Shown: piece after piece, positions 14,836 through 20,624 of the stretch
Layout: every line of letters begins with the position of its first letter
How positions within the stretch are numbered: position 1 is the stretch's first letter
Virus record (IMG/VR): IMGVR_UViG_3300033273_000379
Span: 1 to 21,259 of that record
Strand: one strand, 5' to 3'
From: a virus
DNA: 21,259 bases
Made by a program: the position numbers and the translations under genes
The notes under the pieces: model-generated
What the model was told of the DNA's origin: nothing
What the model saw: only the letters and a program-made list of their open reading frames with translations
Databases searched by the model: none

Positions 14836-15832
14836 AAAGCACCATGTCCTCAACTAATTCTGTAAAAGAAATTTTGGGTTCCCAACCCAGTTTTTCCTTT
14901 GCCTTAGAGGCATCACCCAATAAAGATTCAACTTCAGCGGGTCGAAAATATTTAGGGTCTACCTTGATAACTGTTCTCTTAGTATTCCAATCATATCCGA
15001 CTTCATTAAGACCTTCACCCATCCATTCAATCTTCATACCGAAGTAAGGTGCTGCTGCTTCAACAAAGTCACGAACAGAATATTGAACGCCAGTAGCAAT
15101 CACATAATCATCTGGTTCATCTTGTTGAAGCATCAACCACATTGCTTCTACGAAGTCTTTTGCATGTCCCCAATCCCTTCTTGCATCAAGGTTTCCGAGA
15201 GATAATACGTCTTGTTCCCCAACTGAAATACGGGACAATCCTCTGGTAATTTTGCGGGTAACAAACGTCTCCCCTCGTCGGGGACTTTCATGATTGAAAA
15301 GTATTCCAGAACTTGCGTGTAGTCCATAGGATTCTCGGTAGTTTTTGACGATCCAGTATCCGTAGAGTTTAGCAACACCGTAAGGTGAGCGTGGATAGAA
15401 CGGAGTAGTTTCTCTTTGAGGAACTTCTTGAACCAAACCATATAACTCTGATGTAGATGCTTGATAGATACGAACCTTATCTTCCATCCCCAAGAGACGA
15501 ACTGCTTCCAGAATACGAAGAGTTCCGAGTCCATCAACATTACCAGTATACTCAGGAGTTTCAAAAGAAACTTTTACATGACTTTGAGCACCTAGATTAT
15601 ATATTTCATCAGGTTCTACCTTCTTGATAACACCAATGATATTGGTAGCATCAGTCAGATCACCATAGTGAAGTGTAAGATTAGGGTTCTCATAGATATG
15701 GTCAATACGATGAGTATTAATAAGAGATGAACGCCTTACAATACCATGCACTTCATATCCCTTTTCAAGAAGTAGTTCTGCCAGATACGAACCGTCTTGT
15801 CCAGTGATACCAGTAATTAAAGCAACTTTCAT
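14825..15832 (-). CDS. gmd: GDP-mannose 4,6-dehydratase
   Basis: A 335-residue NADP-dependent extended SDR making GDP-4-keto-6-deoxy-D-mannose, the first step to GDP-fucose. [20 protein letters not shown] (4-23) carries the nucleotide-binding GxxGxxG. The active site is STSELYG (126-132; Thr127 and Glu129 in the catalytic positions) with YGVAK (Y151/K155). [29 protein letters not shown] and [10 protein letters not shown]-like segments are typical of Gmd; length is slightly under the usual 345-370. It is the first gene of the glycan operon. Its promoter at 15853-15881 gives a leader of only about 14 nt, with no clear Shine-Dalgarno. Confidence 0.97.
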   Translation of the reverse strand: MKVALITGITGQDGSYLAELLLEKGYEVHGIVRRSSLINTHRIDHIYENPNLTLHYGDLTDATNIIGVIKKVEPDEIYNLGAQSHVKVSFETPEYTGNVDGLGTLRILEAVRLLGMEDKVRIYQASTSELYGLVQEVPQRETTPFYPRSPYGVAKLYGYWIVKNYRESYGLHASSGILFNHESPRRGETFVTRKITRGLSRISVGEQDVLSLGNLDARRDWGHAKDFVEAMWLMLQQDEPDDYVIATGVQYSVRDFVEAAAPYFGMKIEWMGEGLNEVGYDWNTKRTVIKVDPKYFRPAEVESLLGDASKAKEKLGWEPKISFTELVEDMVLYGQ

Positions 15833-15852
15833 TAAACAGTTTATTTTTTACC

Positions 15853-15881
15853 ATTATACTAAAAAAGGACGGTTTATGCAA
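15853..15881 (-). promoter_or_regulatory. Promoter of the glycan operon nested in terminator hairpin
   Basis: A perfect TATAAT (15858-15853) on the minus strand lies 17 bp after TTGCAT (15881-15876, a weak -35 matching only TTG). As at 4163-4191, the -35 falls in the loop of a terminator hairpin. Transcription would start near 15846, just ahead of gmd. Confidence 0.6.
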
Positions 15882-15887
15882 CCGTCC
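15861..15887 (-). terminator. Rho-independent terminator ahead of gmd
   Basis: An 8-bp stem GGACGGTT/AACCGTCC (15887-15880 with 15874-15867), loop of five, followed on the minus strand by six T (15866-15861). It ends the transcript carrying the two hypothetical genes at 16083-16570 and the tandem hairpin element. Confidence 0.88.
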
Positions 15888-15904
15888 CATTAGGTCTTTT
15901 CATG

Positions 15905-16075
15905 CACGCCAAGTTATTTTTTAACTAGGTAATAACTAAATCCTAGGCAGGAGTTACCCCATCCGCACCACTTGCTTTTAGGAAGCAAGAAACCAAAGAG
16001 GGTCTAATGACTCCACCACCTAGTTTTACGAACTAGGAAACGCGAGGGTCTGTTGACCATCCCGACCAGGGCAGG
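15905..16075 (-). ncRNA. Tandem hairpin element, candidate structured RNA
   Basis: A ~170-nt gene-free stretch holding two near-identical modules (16014-16057 and 15966-16011). Read on the plus strand each has CACCAC, a 7-bp hairpin with a 5-nt loop (TTA plus two bases), GAAAC, 2-4 nt, GAGGGTCT, two variable bases and TGAC. The stems differ (CCTAGTT/AACTAGG versus CTTGCTT/AAGCAAG) but both pair perfectly, so base changes are compensated. A third, degenerate hairpin AGTTATT/AATAACT follows at 15912-15937, and GGCAGG occurs at both flanks (15946-15951, 16070-16075). It would be transcribed on the minus strand between the 91-residue gene and the terminator at 15861. wcaG and manA RNA motifs are known in cyanophages near sugar genes; I cannot confirm membership in either. 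The plus strand could also be the active one. Confidence 0.5.
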
Positions 16076-16082
16076 TTTTAAG

Positions 16083-16358
16083 TCACTCCGCGACTCGATA
16101 TGGAGATTCCACATCATCTTTTCTGTAGGCAGGAACACCATCAGGGTCCAACCAGCAAGTATAGTCATGATCTTCCATGGCAGTTAGCAACTGCATTTCA
16201 TTATCACAAAGATACATATCACGATATCGACCCGTATATGCATCTACTTTTTGAATGCGACAATCGGGCATACCATTGATTTCCAATTTGCCGACTTGAA
16301 TATAACGATAAGGAAACCGTTCAAGAAGAACGGTGGGTTTTTTCGCCACTTCCATCAT
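16083..16358 (-). CDS. Hypothetical protein, 91 residues
   Basis: Starts at ATG 16358-16356 (a second ATG follows immediately) overlapping the upstream stop as ATGA. The protein is a mixed alpha/beta soluble type: VLLERFPYRYIQVGKLEI, then CRIQKVDAYTGRYRDMYLC, an acidic region TAMEDHDYTCWLDPDG and the end ESPYRVAE. Three cysteines, no CxxC pair, no TM segment. No recognised family. It is second in a two-gene operon from the promoter at 16594-16622, and its stop is followed by the tandem hairpin element. Tight coupling and a normal composition argue that it is real. Confidence 0.75.
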   Translation of the reverse strand: MMEVAKKPTVLLERFPYRYIQVGKLEINGMPDCRIQKVDAYTGRYRDMYLCDNEMQLLTAMEDHDYTCWLDPDGVPAYRKDDVESPYRVAE

Positions 16359-16570
16359 GCAACCTCAATAGTTTCAAGATCAGCGTAAATCTGTTCCATC
16401 AACATTTCATAATCATCTAGCGGTTCACCTGAAAACACCACTCCATTGTTTTCGTAGAAGCGGCGCACCTTTTTAAAAAGTTTCGGATTCTTTACATCAA
16501 GGAAAATTTCGCCATTAGCAGCAGCACGGAGGGTGCTGATGTCTTTTTTGAATTTTTCAGTCAGTGCCAT
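16355..16570 (-). CDS. Hypothetical protein, 71 residues
   Basis: ATG at 16570-16568, about 24 nt after the -10 box of a consensus promoter, so the leader is short. The product begins MALTEKFKKDISTLRAA, continues with IFLDVKNPKLFKKVRRFYENNG and an acidic C-terminal helix YEMLMEQIYADLETIEVA. This is a basic-then-acidic helical pattern without TM segment or metal motif. Function unknown. First gene of the two-gene unit 16570-16083, directly downstream of tRNA-Pro. Confidence 0.75.
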   Translation of the reverse strand: MALTEKFKKDISTLRAAANGEIFLDVKNPKLFKKVRRFYENNGVVFSGEPLDDYEMLMEQIYADLETIEVA

Positions 16571-16593
16571 TGTTGTGTTTGGTTTACCCTTGT

Positions 16594-16622
16594 ATTATAA
16601 GGTTTTGACTTTATATAGTCAA
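16594..16622 (-). promoter_or_regulatory. Promoter of the two hypothetical genes
   Basis: Minus-strand TTGACT (16622-16617), 17 bp, TATAAT (16599-16594). The -35 is also the left arm of a perfect inverted repeat TTGACT/AGTCAA with a 6-bp AT centre (16605-16622). Predicted leader of about 17 nt before the ATG at 16570. Confidence 0.78.
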
Positions 16623-16624
16623 GG

Positions 16625-16644
16625 TGCCAGCAAGGAAACTGGCA
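16625..16644 (-). repeat. Small inverted repeat downstream of tRNA-Pro
   Basis: TGCCAG/CTGGCA (16644-16639 with 16630-16625), 6-bp stem, 8-nt loop, 2 nt past the mature 3' end of the tRNA. There is no T-tract, so it is more likely a processing or stabilising hairpin than an efficient terminator. Confidence 0.4.
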
Positions 16645-16646
16645 AG

Positions 16647-16720
16647 TCCGGATTGAGGGATTTGAACCCCCGACCCCTTCAGCCCAAGTGAAGTGCGCTA
16701 CCAAACTGCGCTAAATCCGG
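16647..16720 (-). tRNA. tRNA-Pro (anticodon UGG)
   Basis: All arms fold: acceptor CCGGATT/AATCCGG with discriminator A (16647), D stem GCGC/GCGC with GTTTGGTA in the loop, anticodon stem CTTCA/TGAAG with loop CTTGGGC giving UGG at 16686-16684, and T arm GGGGG-TTCAAAT-CCCTC. The C1-G72 pair is the proline identity feature seen in bacteria. CCA is not encoded. A UGG anticodon can read most or all proline codons by wobble, useful for an AT-rich phage in a host of different codon use. Confidence 0.95.
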
Positions 16721-16723
16721 AGA

Positions 16724-16808
16724 GGTAGGTTCCTCATCGCCGCCAGTTCTGAACCTACCAAAGGGAACTGCCGCAGTTGAGAGGTGGTGGATGGTGTTTT
16801 CCTCTCAA
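16724..16808 (-). ncRNA. Structured leader of the tRNA-Pro transcript, possible pseudoknot
   Basis: Between the promoter at 16817-16845 and the tRNA the minus strand can form TTGAGAGG/CCTCTCAA (16808-16801 with 16784-16777), 8 bp, starting right at the predicted transcript 5' end, then GGTAGGTTC/GAACCTACC (16759-16751 with 16732-16724), 9 bp, ending 4 nt before the tRNA. CAGTTC (16770-16765) can pair with GAACTG (16749-16744), which lies in the loop of the 9-bp stem; that geometry is a pseudoknot. This is more structure than a tRNA precursor needs, so a small RNA processed off by RNase P is possible. No known family recognised. Confidence 0.5.
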
Positions 16809-16816
16809 CAAAAATA

Positions 16817-16845
16817 ATTATACTACTTTTTATGCCCCCTGTCAA
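16817..16845 (-). promoter_or_regulatory. Perfect-consensus promoter for the tRNA-Pro transcript
   Basis: Minus-strand TTGACA (16845-16840), 17 bp, TATAAT (16822-16817): a full match to the bacterial sigma70 consensus. The -35 lies inside the last codons of the 42-residue membrane ORF and the -10 just beyond its stop. Predicted start near 16810. Confidence 0.88.
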
Positions 16846-16951
16846 ATGGTTCCCAGTGCTCCCAACCATAATGATGCACTGCCCACATCCCAAGAATAGG
16901 AACGAATACAAGGAGAAACCCCATGACACCTAGACACCATGGAGTTTGCAT
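16823..16951 (-). CDS. Small membrane protein, 42 residues
   Basis: ATG at 16951-16949, stop TAG at 16825-16823. AGG lies 6 nt before the ATG, 7 nt after the upstream stop. The peptide starts MQTPWCLGVMGFLLVFVPIL, one TM helix, followed by an aromatic/His-rich cytosolic or lumenal tail (MWAVHHYGWEHWEPF) ending DRGHKK. The distribution of positive charges at the end suggests the C-terminus faces the cytoplasm. No family recognised. It is the last gene of the zwf/gnd/PTOX transcript, and its 3' end holds the -35 of the tRNA promoter. Confidence 0.7.
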   Translation of the reverse strand: MQTPWCLGVMGFLLVFVPILGMWAVHHYGWEHWEPFDRGHKK

Positions 16952-16958
16952 CACAGAC

Positions 16959-17198
16959 CTAACGAACAGTTGAACGTGGTTCATCGAAGTATGCAGGTAA
17001 AGGACATCCTTTAAAATTTTCTATCTCTTTAACGGATAGAACGAACATAGTTACAAATCCAAGGCAAAAAGCAAAAAGCATTTGAGGAAAGTTGTAGTTC
17101 CCCATATAAGCAGTAGGATCAGGTTCATCATCGTGAGGATGAAGATGCTTTGATACTTCTTTTATTCTTTTTTGTCTTTCCTTTTCTTTGTCATCCAT
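16959..17198 (-). CDS. Membrane protein, 79 residues, unknown function
   Basis: The N-terminus is strongly charged (MDDKEKERQKRIKEVSKHLH) and is followed by HDDEPDPTAYMGNYNFP, one TM helix (about 38-55, QMLFAFCLGFVTMFVLSV) and a short tail with a cysteine and CPLPAYFDEP. The ATG at 17198-17196 is 1 nt after the stop of the 28-residue ORF, with GAGG seven nt upstream. Probably a single-span membrane protein with a cytoplasmic N-terminus. It lies in the same run as zwf and other small membrane ORFs; no family recognised. Confidence 0.75.
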   Translation of the reverse strand: MDDKEKERQKRIKEVSKHLHPHDDEPDPTAYMGNYNFPQMLFAFCLGFVTMFVLSVKEIENFKGCPLPAYFDEPRSTVR

Positions 17199-17199
17199 T

Positions 17200-17286
17200 T
17201 TAACCTCGGTATCTACCTGGCCATGTTAATTGCATTGCAGAAATTAGCAACGAAATAAAAGTGATTACAAAAATTAAAGATGTCAT
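17200..17286 (-). CDS. Tiny single-span membrane peptide, 28 residues
   Basis: The ATG at 17286-17284 overlaps the zwf stop as ATGA; the stop TAA at 17202-17200 is 1 nt before the next ATG. The peptide opens MTSLIFVITFISLLISA, a hydrophobic helix, and ends QLTWPGRYRG, basic. Position, coupling at both ends and membrane character support a real gene. Same size and shape as the ORF at 3828-3914 but unrelated by eye. It could be a photosystem or transporter-associated peptide; function unknown. Confidence 0.6.
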   Translation of the reverse strand: MTSLIFVITFISLLISAMQLTWPGRYRG

Positions 17287-18620
17287 GCTGGAAAATCCCA
17301 ATCAGTAATACGGTCTATTTTGTGATGTGGACCCCATCCGCCAGTGTAGATGTAAGGGACAGTGCGAATTGGGCAAGTATCACCAGTACACAGAAGGTCA
17401 TCTACAATTCTCCAACTTTCCATAACCTCATCTGCATGGACAAAGTTTGATTGATTGCCATTGATAGCGTCATATAAAAGTTTTTCATATCCATCAATCG
17501 CTCGTTCTTGGGGATAGGCATGTGTCAAAGTTGCGAGTTCTAGGTCATCATTTAGTCCAGGTGCTTTGATATCCATACGGATATCCAGATGAGGATTAGG
17601 CTGTAGACGCATAACGATACGATCATTTACTTCTCCCTCATATAATTTGAGTGGTGGTGCTTTGAGTTTAATTACTACCTCTACACATTGATAGGGCATC
17701 TTTTTACCAGTCAAGACGCGAAAAGGAACTCCCTCCCAACGCCAGTTATCACAGTATAGAGTACCAGCAACGAAGGTAGGAGTGTTACTGTTAGGACCAA
17801 CGCCCTCCTCAGATTTGTAACCGTGGTATTGTCCAAAGATCATGTCCTCCCCTAAACGAGTAGCAGCAAGTACTTTTGTTTTTTCACGGCGAACTTCTCT
17901 TGCATCCATTTTGCAAGGAGGTTCCATAGCAATCAATGCAAGAACCTGAAGAATGTGATTCTGTAGCATGTCCCGAACTGCACCAGCAGTTTCATAGTAT
18001 TGGGAGCGACCTTCACAACCAATAGTTTCAGTTGCAAAAATCTGAACCTCTTCTATGTACTGCCTGTTCCAAAGTGGTTCCAATAATATATTGCTAAAAC
18101 GAGTGGCAAGGATGTTATTAACAGTATCTTTGCCAAGATAATGGTCAATGCGATAAACTTGCTTCTCGCGTAGATGTCTAGCAACCAAAGTTGATAGATT
18201 ATCAGCAGATTTATAATCGTGGCCAAAGGGTTTCTCGATAACCACCCTAGTTTGTTCTGGGTCATCTAAACATCCTGCCTCCTTCAGATTTTGAATTGCA
18301 TCTACATATCTCTCTGGTGGAACAGAGAGGAAGTAAGTCATGTCATCAATATAATCTGGCAAATGTCTCAATGTTTCTGGCACTGACAAATCTACACACT
18401 GATAATCTAAATGATGTAAAAAATCATCAGGGTATTCCCCAAGAGATTCTTTCCATTCTCTAACAGTTGGTTGCCTTCTAGCGGCACCTAAAATCAAAAA
18501 GTTATCTGGCAAAAGTTCTTTCTGCCAGAGTTTGTATAGTGCAGGGATTAGTTTCTTCTTACAAAGGTCTCCCGTTGCTCCGAAGATAACAATCCCTCTA
18601 GTGAGCGGTGCCATTTCCAT
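17283..18620 (-). CDS. zwf: Glucose-6-phosphate 1-dehydrogenase
   Basis: First enzyme of the oxidative pentose phosphate pathway, making NADPH and 6-phosphogluconolactone. The coenzyme motif FGATGDL is at 13-19, VIEKPFGHD at 127-135, and the active site RIDHYLGK (157-164) carries the catalytic His and Lys. WEGVPFRVLTGKKMP (a substrate/dimer region) and the C-terminal DEVMESWRIVD are also typical. I chose ATG 18620-18618 (445 residues); the frame also reaches a GTG at 18719 overlapping gnd, but those 33 extra residues are coded over the 42-residue membrane ORF and do not look like a Zwf N-terminus. It is somewhat shorter than bacterial Zwf (~480-510). It follows gnd on the same transcript, reversing the pathway order. 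Confidence 0.95.
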   Translation of the reverse strand: MEMAPLTRGIVIFGATGDLCKKKLIPALYKLWQKELLPDNFLILGAARRQPTVREWKESLGEYPDDFLHHLDYQCVDLSVPETLRHLPDYIDDMTYFLSVPPERYVDAIQNLKEAGCLDDPEQTRVVIEKPFGHDYKSADNLSTLVARHLREKQVYRIDHYLGKDTVNNILATRFSNILLEPLWNRQYIEEVQIFATETIGCEGRSQYYETAGAVRDMLQNHILQVLALIAMEPPCKMDAREVRREKTKVLAATRLGEDMIFGQYHGYKSEEGVGPNSNTPTFVAGTLYCDNWRWEGVPFRVLTGKKMPYQCVEVVIKLKAPPLKLYEGEVNDRIVMRLQPNPHLDIRMDIKAPGLNDDLELATLTHAYPQERAIDGYEKLLYDAINGNQSNFVHADEVMESWRIVDDLLCTGDTCPIRTVPYIYTGGWGPHHKIDRITDWDFPA

Positions 18621-18726
18621 CGTATTTGTCTGTTTCGTAGTAGTTATTTTCACCCTTTCGTATCCCGAAATATACCGTGGCCAATACAAACGGTATTGAA
18701 ATCCATCTGAGTGCTTCACCTAACAT
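18598..18726 (-). CDS. Small membrane protein bridging gnd and zwf, 42 residues
   Basis: ATG at 18726-18724, inside the last codons of gnd, with a perfect GGAGG ribosome site 5 nt upstream; stop TAG at 18600-18598, inside the first codons of zwf. It overlaps gnd by 11 nt and zwf by 23 nt and uses the third frame. The peptide has one TM segment (MLGEALRWISIPFVLATVYF) followed by a polar tail rich in Asn, Tyr and Asp (KGENNYYETDKYDGNGTAH). The strong ribosome site and membrane profile support it. This ORF also argues against the long GTG start for zwf. Function unknown. Confidence 0.65.
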   Translation of the reverse strand: MLGEALRWISIPFVLATVYFGIRKGENNYYETDKYDGNGTAH

Positions 18727-19735
18727 CATGTCCTCCAAACATGGCACGCATTCCATTCAGAACCTTGGCTGTGAAAGCACCCAGACGGCGCGACTCAAAG
18801 CGTGCCCACAACGCACTGCTGATAACAGGAGCGGGTACGCCAAGGTCCACAGCAGCGTGAACAGTCCAACGACCCTCACCACTGTCTGATACTCCCCCAT
18901 CGAACTTGCTAAGCTCTCTATCGCGGCGTAATACAGTAGCGGTAAGATCGAGCAACCAACTACCAACCACGCTACCACGACGCCAAAGCTCAGCCACCTC
19001 AGCAACGTCAATATCATATTGATAATCTTTTGGATTCTCCATAGGAGCAACCTCAGCATCACCTGCCTTAACATACTTGCTCCCAGCATTAGCTTCATGT
19101 AGGATATTAAATCCTTCCGCGTATGCTTGCATGATTCCGTATTCGATTCCATTGTGTACCATCTTTACAAAATGACCTGCTCCAGGACCGCCACAACGTA
19201 ACCAACCTGATTCAGCAGGTGAGATCCAGCTTCCGTCATCGGTTCTAGGGGCAGCATCGATGCCTGGTGCGAGTGCGTCGAAGATAGGACGGCAGACGGA
19301 TACTGCAGTATCTGAACCACCAACCATAAGACAGTATCCACGCTCCAGACCGTAAACACCACCACTAGTGCCACAGTCAAGATATTGGATGCCCATTTTA
19401 GACAACCGTTCTGCCCTGCGTCTAGAGTCCTTAAAATTGGAATTGCCATGATCAATAATAATATCGCCTTCCACACAAAATTGTAGTAGCTCATTAAGGG
19501 TGTCCTCTACGGTTTCTGCTGGCACTACCATCATATAAACGCCAGGACCTTTGTCACCGACTACTTGAACAAGGCTTTTAATAGAAGTGGTATATCCACT
19601 GATATAACCCGCTTCATATTGTGCTTCAGCTTTTTGAACATTGTTTCTAAATCCATGTACTTCGTGACCAGCAGCAATGAGACGACGGGACATTCCCTCC
19701 CCCATTCTACCTAATCCAATCATTCCTACTTTCAT
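18716..19735 (-). CDS. gnd: 6-phosphogluconate dehydrogenase, short type
   Basis: Oxidative decarboxylation of 6-phosphogluconate to ribulose-5-phosphate. 339 residues, the short class (about 300-340) rather than the ~470-residue NADP enzyme usual in cyanobacteria. The coenzyme motif IGLGRMGEGMSRRL is at 6-19, IDHGNSNFKDS around 94-104, GTSGGVYGLERGYCLMVGG at 122-140, and the catalytic K191 and N195 are in FVKMVHNGIEYG (189-200). The strand 2 end reads HGFRNN, without an acidic residue, which leaves NADP use possible, although many short enzymes prefer NAD. It starts by ATGA overlap with a 55-residue gene. Together with zwf it supplies reductant and pentose for phage nucleotide synthesis. Confidence 0.96.
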   Translation of the reverse strand: MKVGMIGLGRMGEGMSRRLIAAGHEVHGFRNNVQKAEAQYEAGYISGYTTSIKSLVQVVGDKGPGVYMMVVPAETVEDTLNELLQFCVEGDIIIDHGNSNFKDSRRRAERLSKMGIQYLDCGTSGGVYGLERGYCLMVGGSDTAVSVCRPIFDALAPGIDAAPRTDDGSWISPAESGWLRCGGPGAGHFVKMVHNGIEYGIMQAYAEGFNILHEANAGSKYVKAGDAEVAPMENPKDYQYDIDVAEVAELWRRGSVVGSWLLDLTATVLRRDRELSKFDGGVSDSGEGRWTVHAAVDLGVPAPVISSALWARFESRRLGAFTAKVLNGMRAMFGGHDVR

Positions 19736-19899
19736 ACAACCCTCCCAGGTACATAATCCAAATCTTCAAGAATTTCATTTAGCATTTCACCATATTCGTT
19801 GAATTGCTTATCACCTGCAATAAAGCATCTTTGCCTGCGCCAGACTGCTTCAGCAAGTCTTCTTCTCTCTTCTTCTGTAAATTGAGTAAATCTGATCAT
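19732..19899 (-). CDS. Small charged protein, 55 residues
   Basis: ATG at 19899-19897 overlaps the PTOX stop (ATGA), and its own stop TGA at 19734-19732 overlaps the gnd ATG. The product begins MIRFTQFTEEERRRLAEAVW, an Arg/Glu-rich helix, then RRQRCFIAGDKQFNEYGEML and a final acidic helix ending DYVPGRVV. One cysteine, no TM segment, no recognised motif. It fills the PTOX-gnd gap exactly, so it is very likely translated. Unknown function. Confidence 0.75.
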   Translation of the reverse strand: MIRFTQFTEEERRRLAEAVWRRQRCFIAGDKQFNEYGEMLNEILEDLDYVPGRVV

Positions 19900-20399
19900 T
19901 TAATTAATTCCATTGCACTATGTAGTTCCCTAGAATGCTCCAGTTCATCGTTCAAAATCTCAAGGATTTTGTCATCATGACCGTTGAGTGCTAAGTATTT
20001 TGCATATGTTTCTGCCGCGTGAATTTCTACTTCATACGACAAATGGTATGCAGACTTAGGAGCCACCCAGTAATAAACCACATTGACCCAATAATAGATA
20101 AGGACGAGGTGTCTGGCAACAAAGCGATCAACAAAATAAGCACTACCGCCCCTACTCTCCATATACTCCAGATGTTCTGTTTCATTTACAGATTGCTCGA
20201 AGTGTTCTTTCATCAAATAAAGATGCTCTGGACCACGCAAACCCATACTTTCTCTAAAGTGTAAGACACTTAGAAAGGCAAAGTATGGTGCTCTTGCTAT
20301 CTCTTCTAGTACCCAAAACCTTGGATAGTCTCTTCCTTTATACAGGAAATCCAAGATAGCAACTGTTATGTTTAATGTAACCGTGTTGAATTTCTTCAT
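19896..20399 (-). CDS. Plastoquinol terminal oxidase (PTOX/AOX family)
   Basis: A 167-residue di-iron oxidase that passes electrons from plastoquinol to oxygen in the thylakoid membrane, a safety valve when photosystem I is limited. Iron-ligand motifs are in order: VLEEIARAPYFAF (30-42, Glu32), NETEHLEYME (72-81, Glu73 and His76), VEIHAAETYAKYL (124-136, Glu125) and DELEHSREL (151-159, Glu152 and His155). Pairs of hydrophobic helices (FAFLSVLHF and RHLVLIYYWVNVVYYW) provide membrane association. It is shorter than cyanobacterial PTOX, lacking most of the N-terminal extension. GGAGGAG lies 4 nt before the ATG, which overlaps the previous stop. Cyanophage PTOX genes are known near psbA and are thought to divert electrons while ATP synthesis continues. 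Confidence 0.95.
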   Translation of the reverse strand: MKKFNTVTLNITVAILDFLYKGRDYPRFWVLEEIARAPYFAFLSVLHFRESMGLRGPEHLYLMKEHFEQSVNETEHLEYMESRGGSAYFVDRFVARHLVLIYYWVNVVYYWVAPKSAYHLSYEVEIHAAETYAKYLALNGHDDKILEILNDELEHSRELHSAMELIK

Positions 20400-20512
20400 A
20401 AATCTCCTCCGTCTCTACGACCGATTAGATAACCAAGTAAAATTCCACTCAACCATGCAATATAAAGGTATAGGACACTAACAATAAACTCAATAAACTC
20501 AGTCCAACTCAT
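20396..20512 (-). CDS. Small membrane protein, 38 residues
   Basis: ATG at 20512-20510, stop TGA at 20398-20396 overlapping the PTOX ATG. It overlaps the upstream 41-residue gene by 14 nt. The peptide starts MSWTEFIEFIVSVLYLYIAW and continues SGILLGYLIG, making one long TM helix, then RRDGGDL, a positively charged end. Its last codons carry the PTOX ribosome-binding site. It could be a PTOX-associated membrane anchor or simply a coupled small gene. No family recognised. Confidence 0.65.
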   Translation of the reverse strand: MSWTEFIEFIVSVLYLYIAWLSGILLGYLIGRRDGGDL

Positions 20513-20624
20513 CTTCAAACTCCTCATATAAAGGATCATATAGAGGACAGGGTTCCTCAAATAATAATGCCGTTCTCAATTCTCTGACTTTTTCTTGCAA
20601 CTGTTCGTAGTCTTCTTCGGTCAT
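20499..20624 (-). CDS. Small acidic protein, 41 residues
   Basis: ATG at 20624-20622 overlaps the upstream stop as ATGA. The product begins MTEEDYEQLQEKVRELRTAL, an amphipathic helix, and ends in an extremely acidic tail with CPLYDPLYEEFEDELD. No TM segment or recognised motif. Such short acidic peptides can be DNA-mimic or protein-binding phage effectors, but nothing in the sequence proves that here. Confidence 0.65.
   Translation of the reverse strand: MTEEDYEQLQEKVRELRTALLFEEPCPLYDPLYEEFEDELD

Noticed and set aside
16005-16041. Hammerhead ribozyme on the plus strand (CTAATGA ... GAAAC)
   Set aside because: The core would need CUGAUGA and a stem II directly after it; the sequence has CUAAUGA and the hairpin position does not fit.
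15966-16057. CRISPR-like or insertion-element repeats
   Set aside because: Only two copies, no spacer of constant size, repeats contain variable stems that stay paired, and no transposase or direct-repeat target site is present. RNA structure explains the pattern better.
16711-16929. 72-residue minus-strand ORF reaching to the tRNA
   Set aside because: It crosses the tRNA promoter and the structured leader; the neighbouring frame 16823-16951 has a coupled start and a coherent TM helix.
18621-18719. GTG start giving zwf 33 extra residues
   Set aside because: The extension is unlike Zwf N-termini and the same DNA encodes a membrane ORF with a perfect ribosome site.
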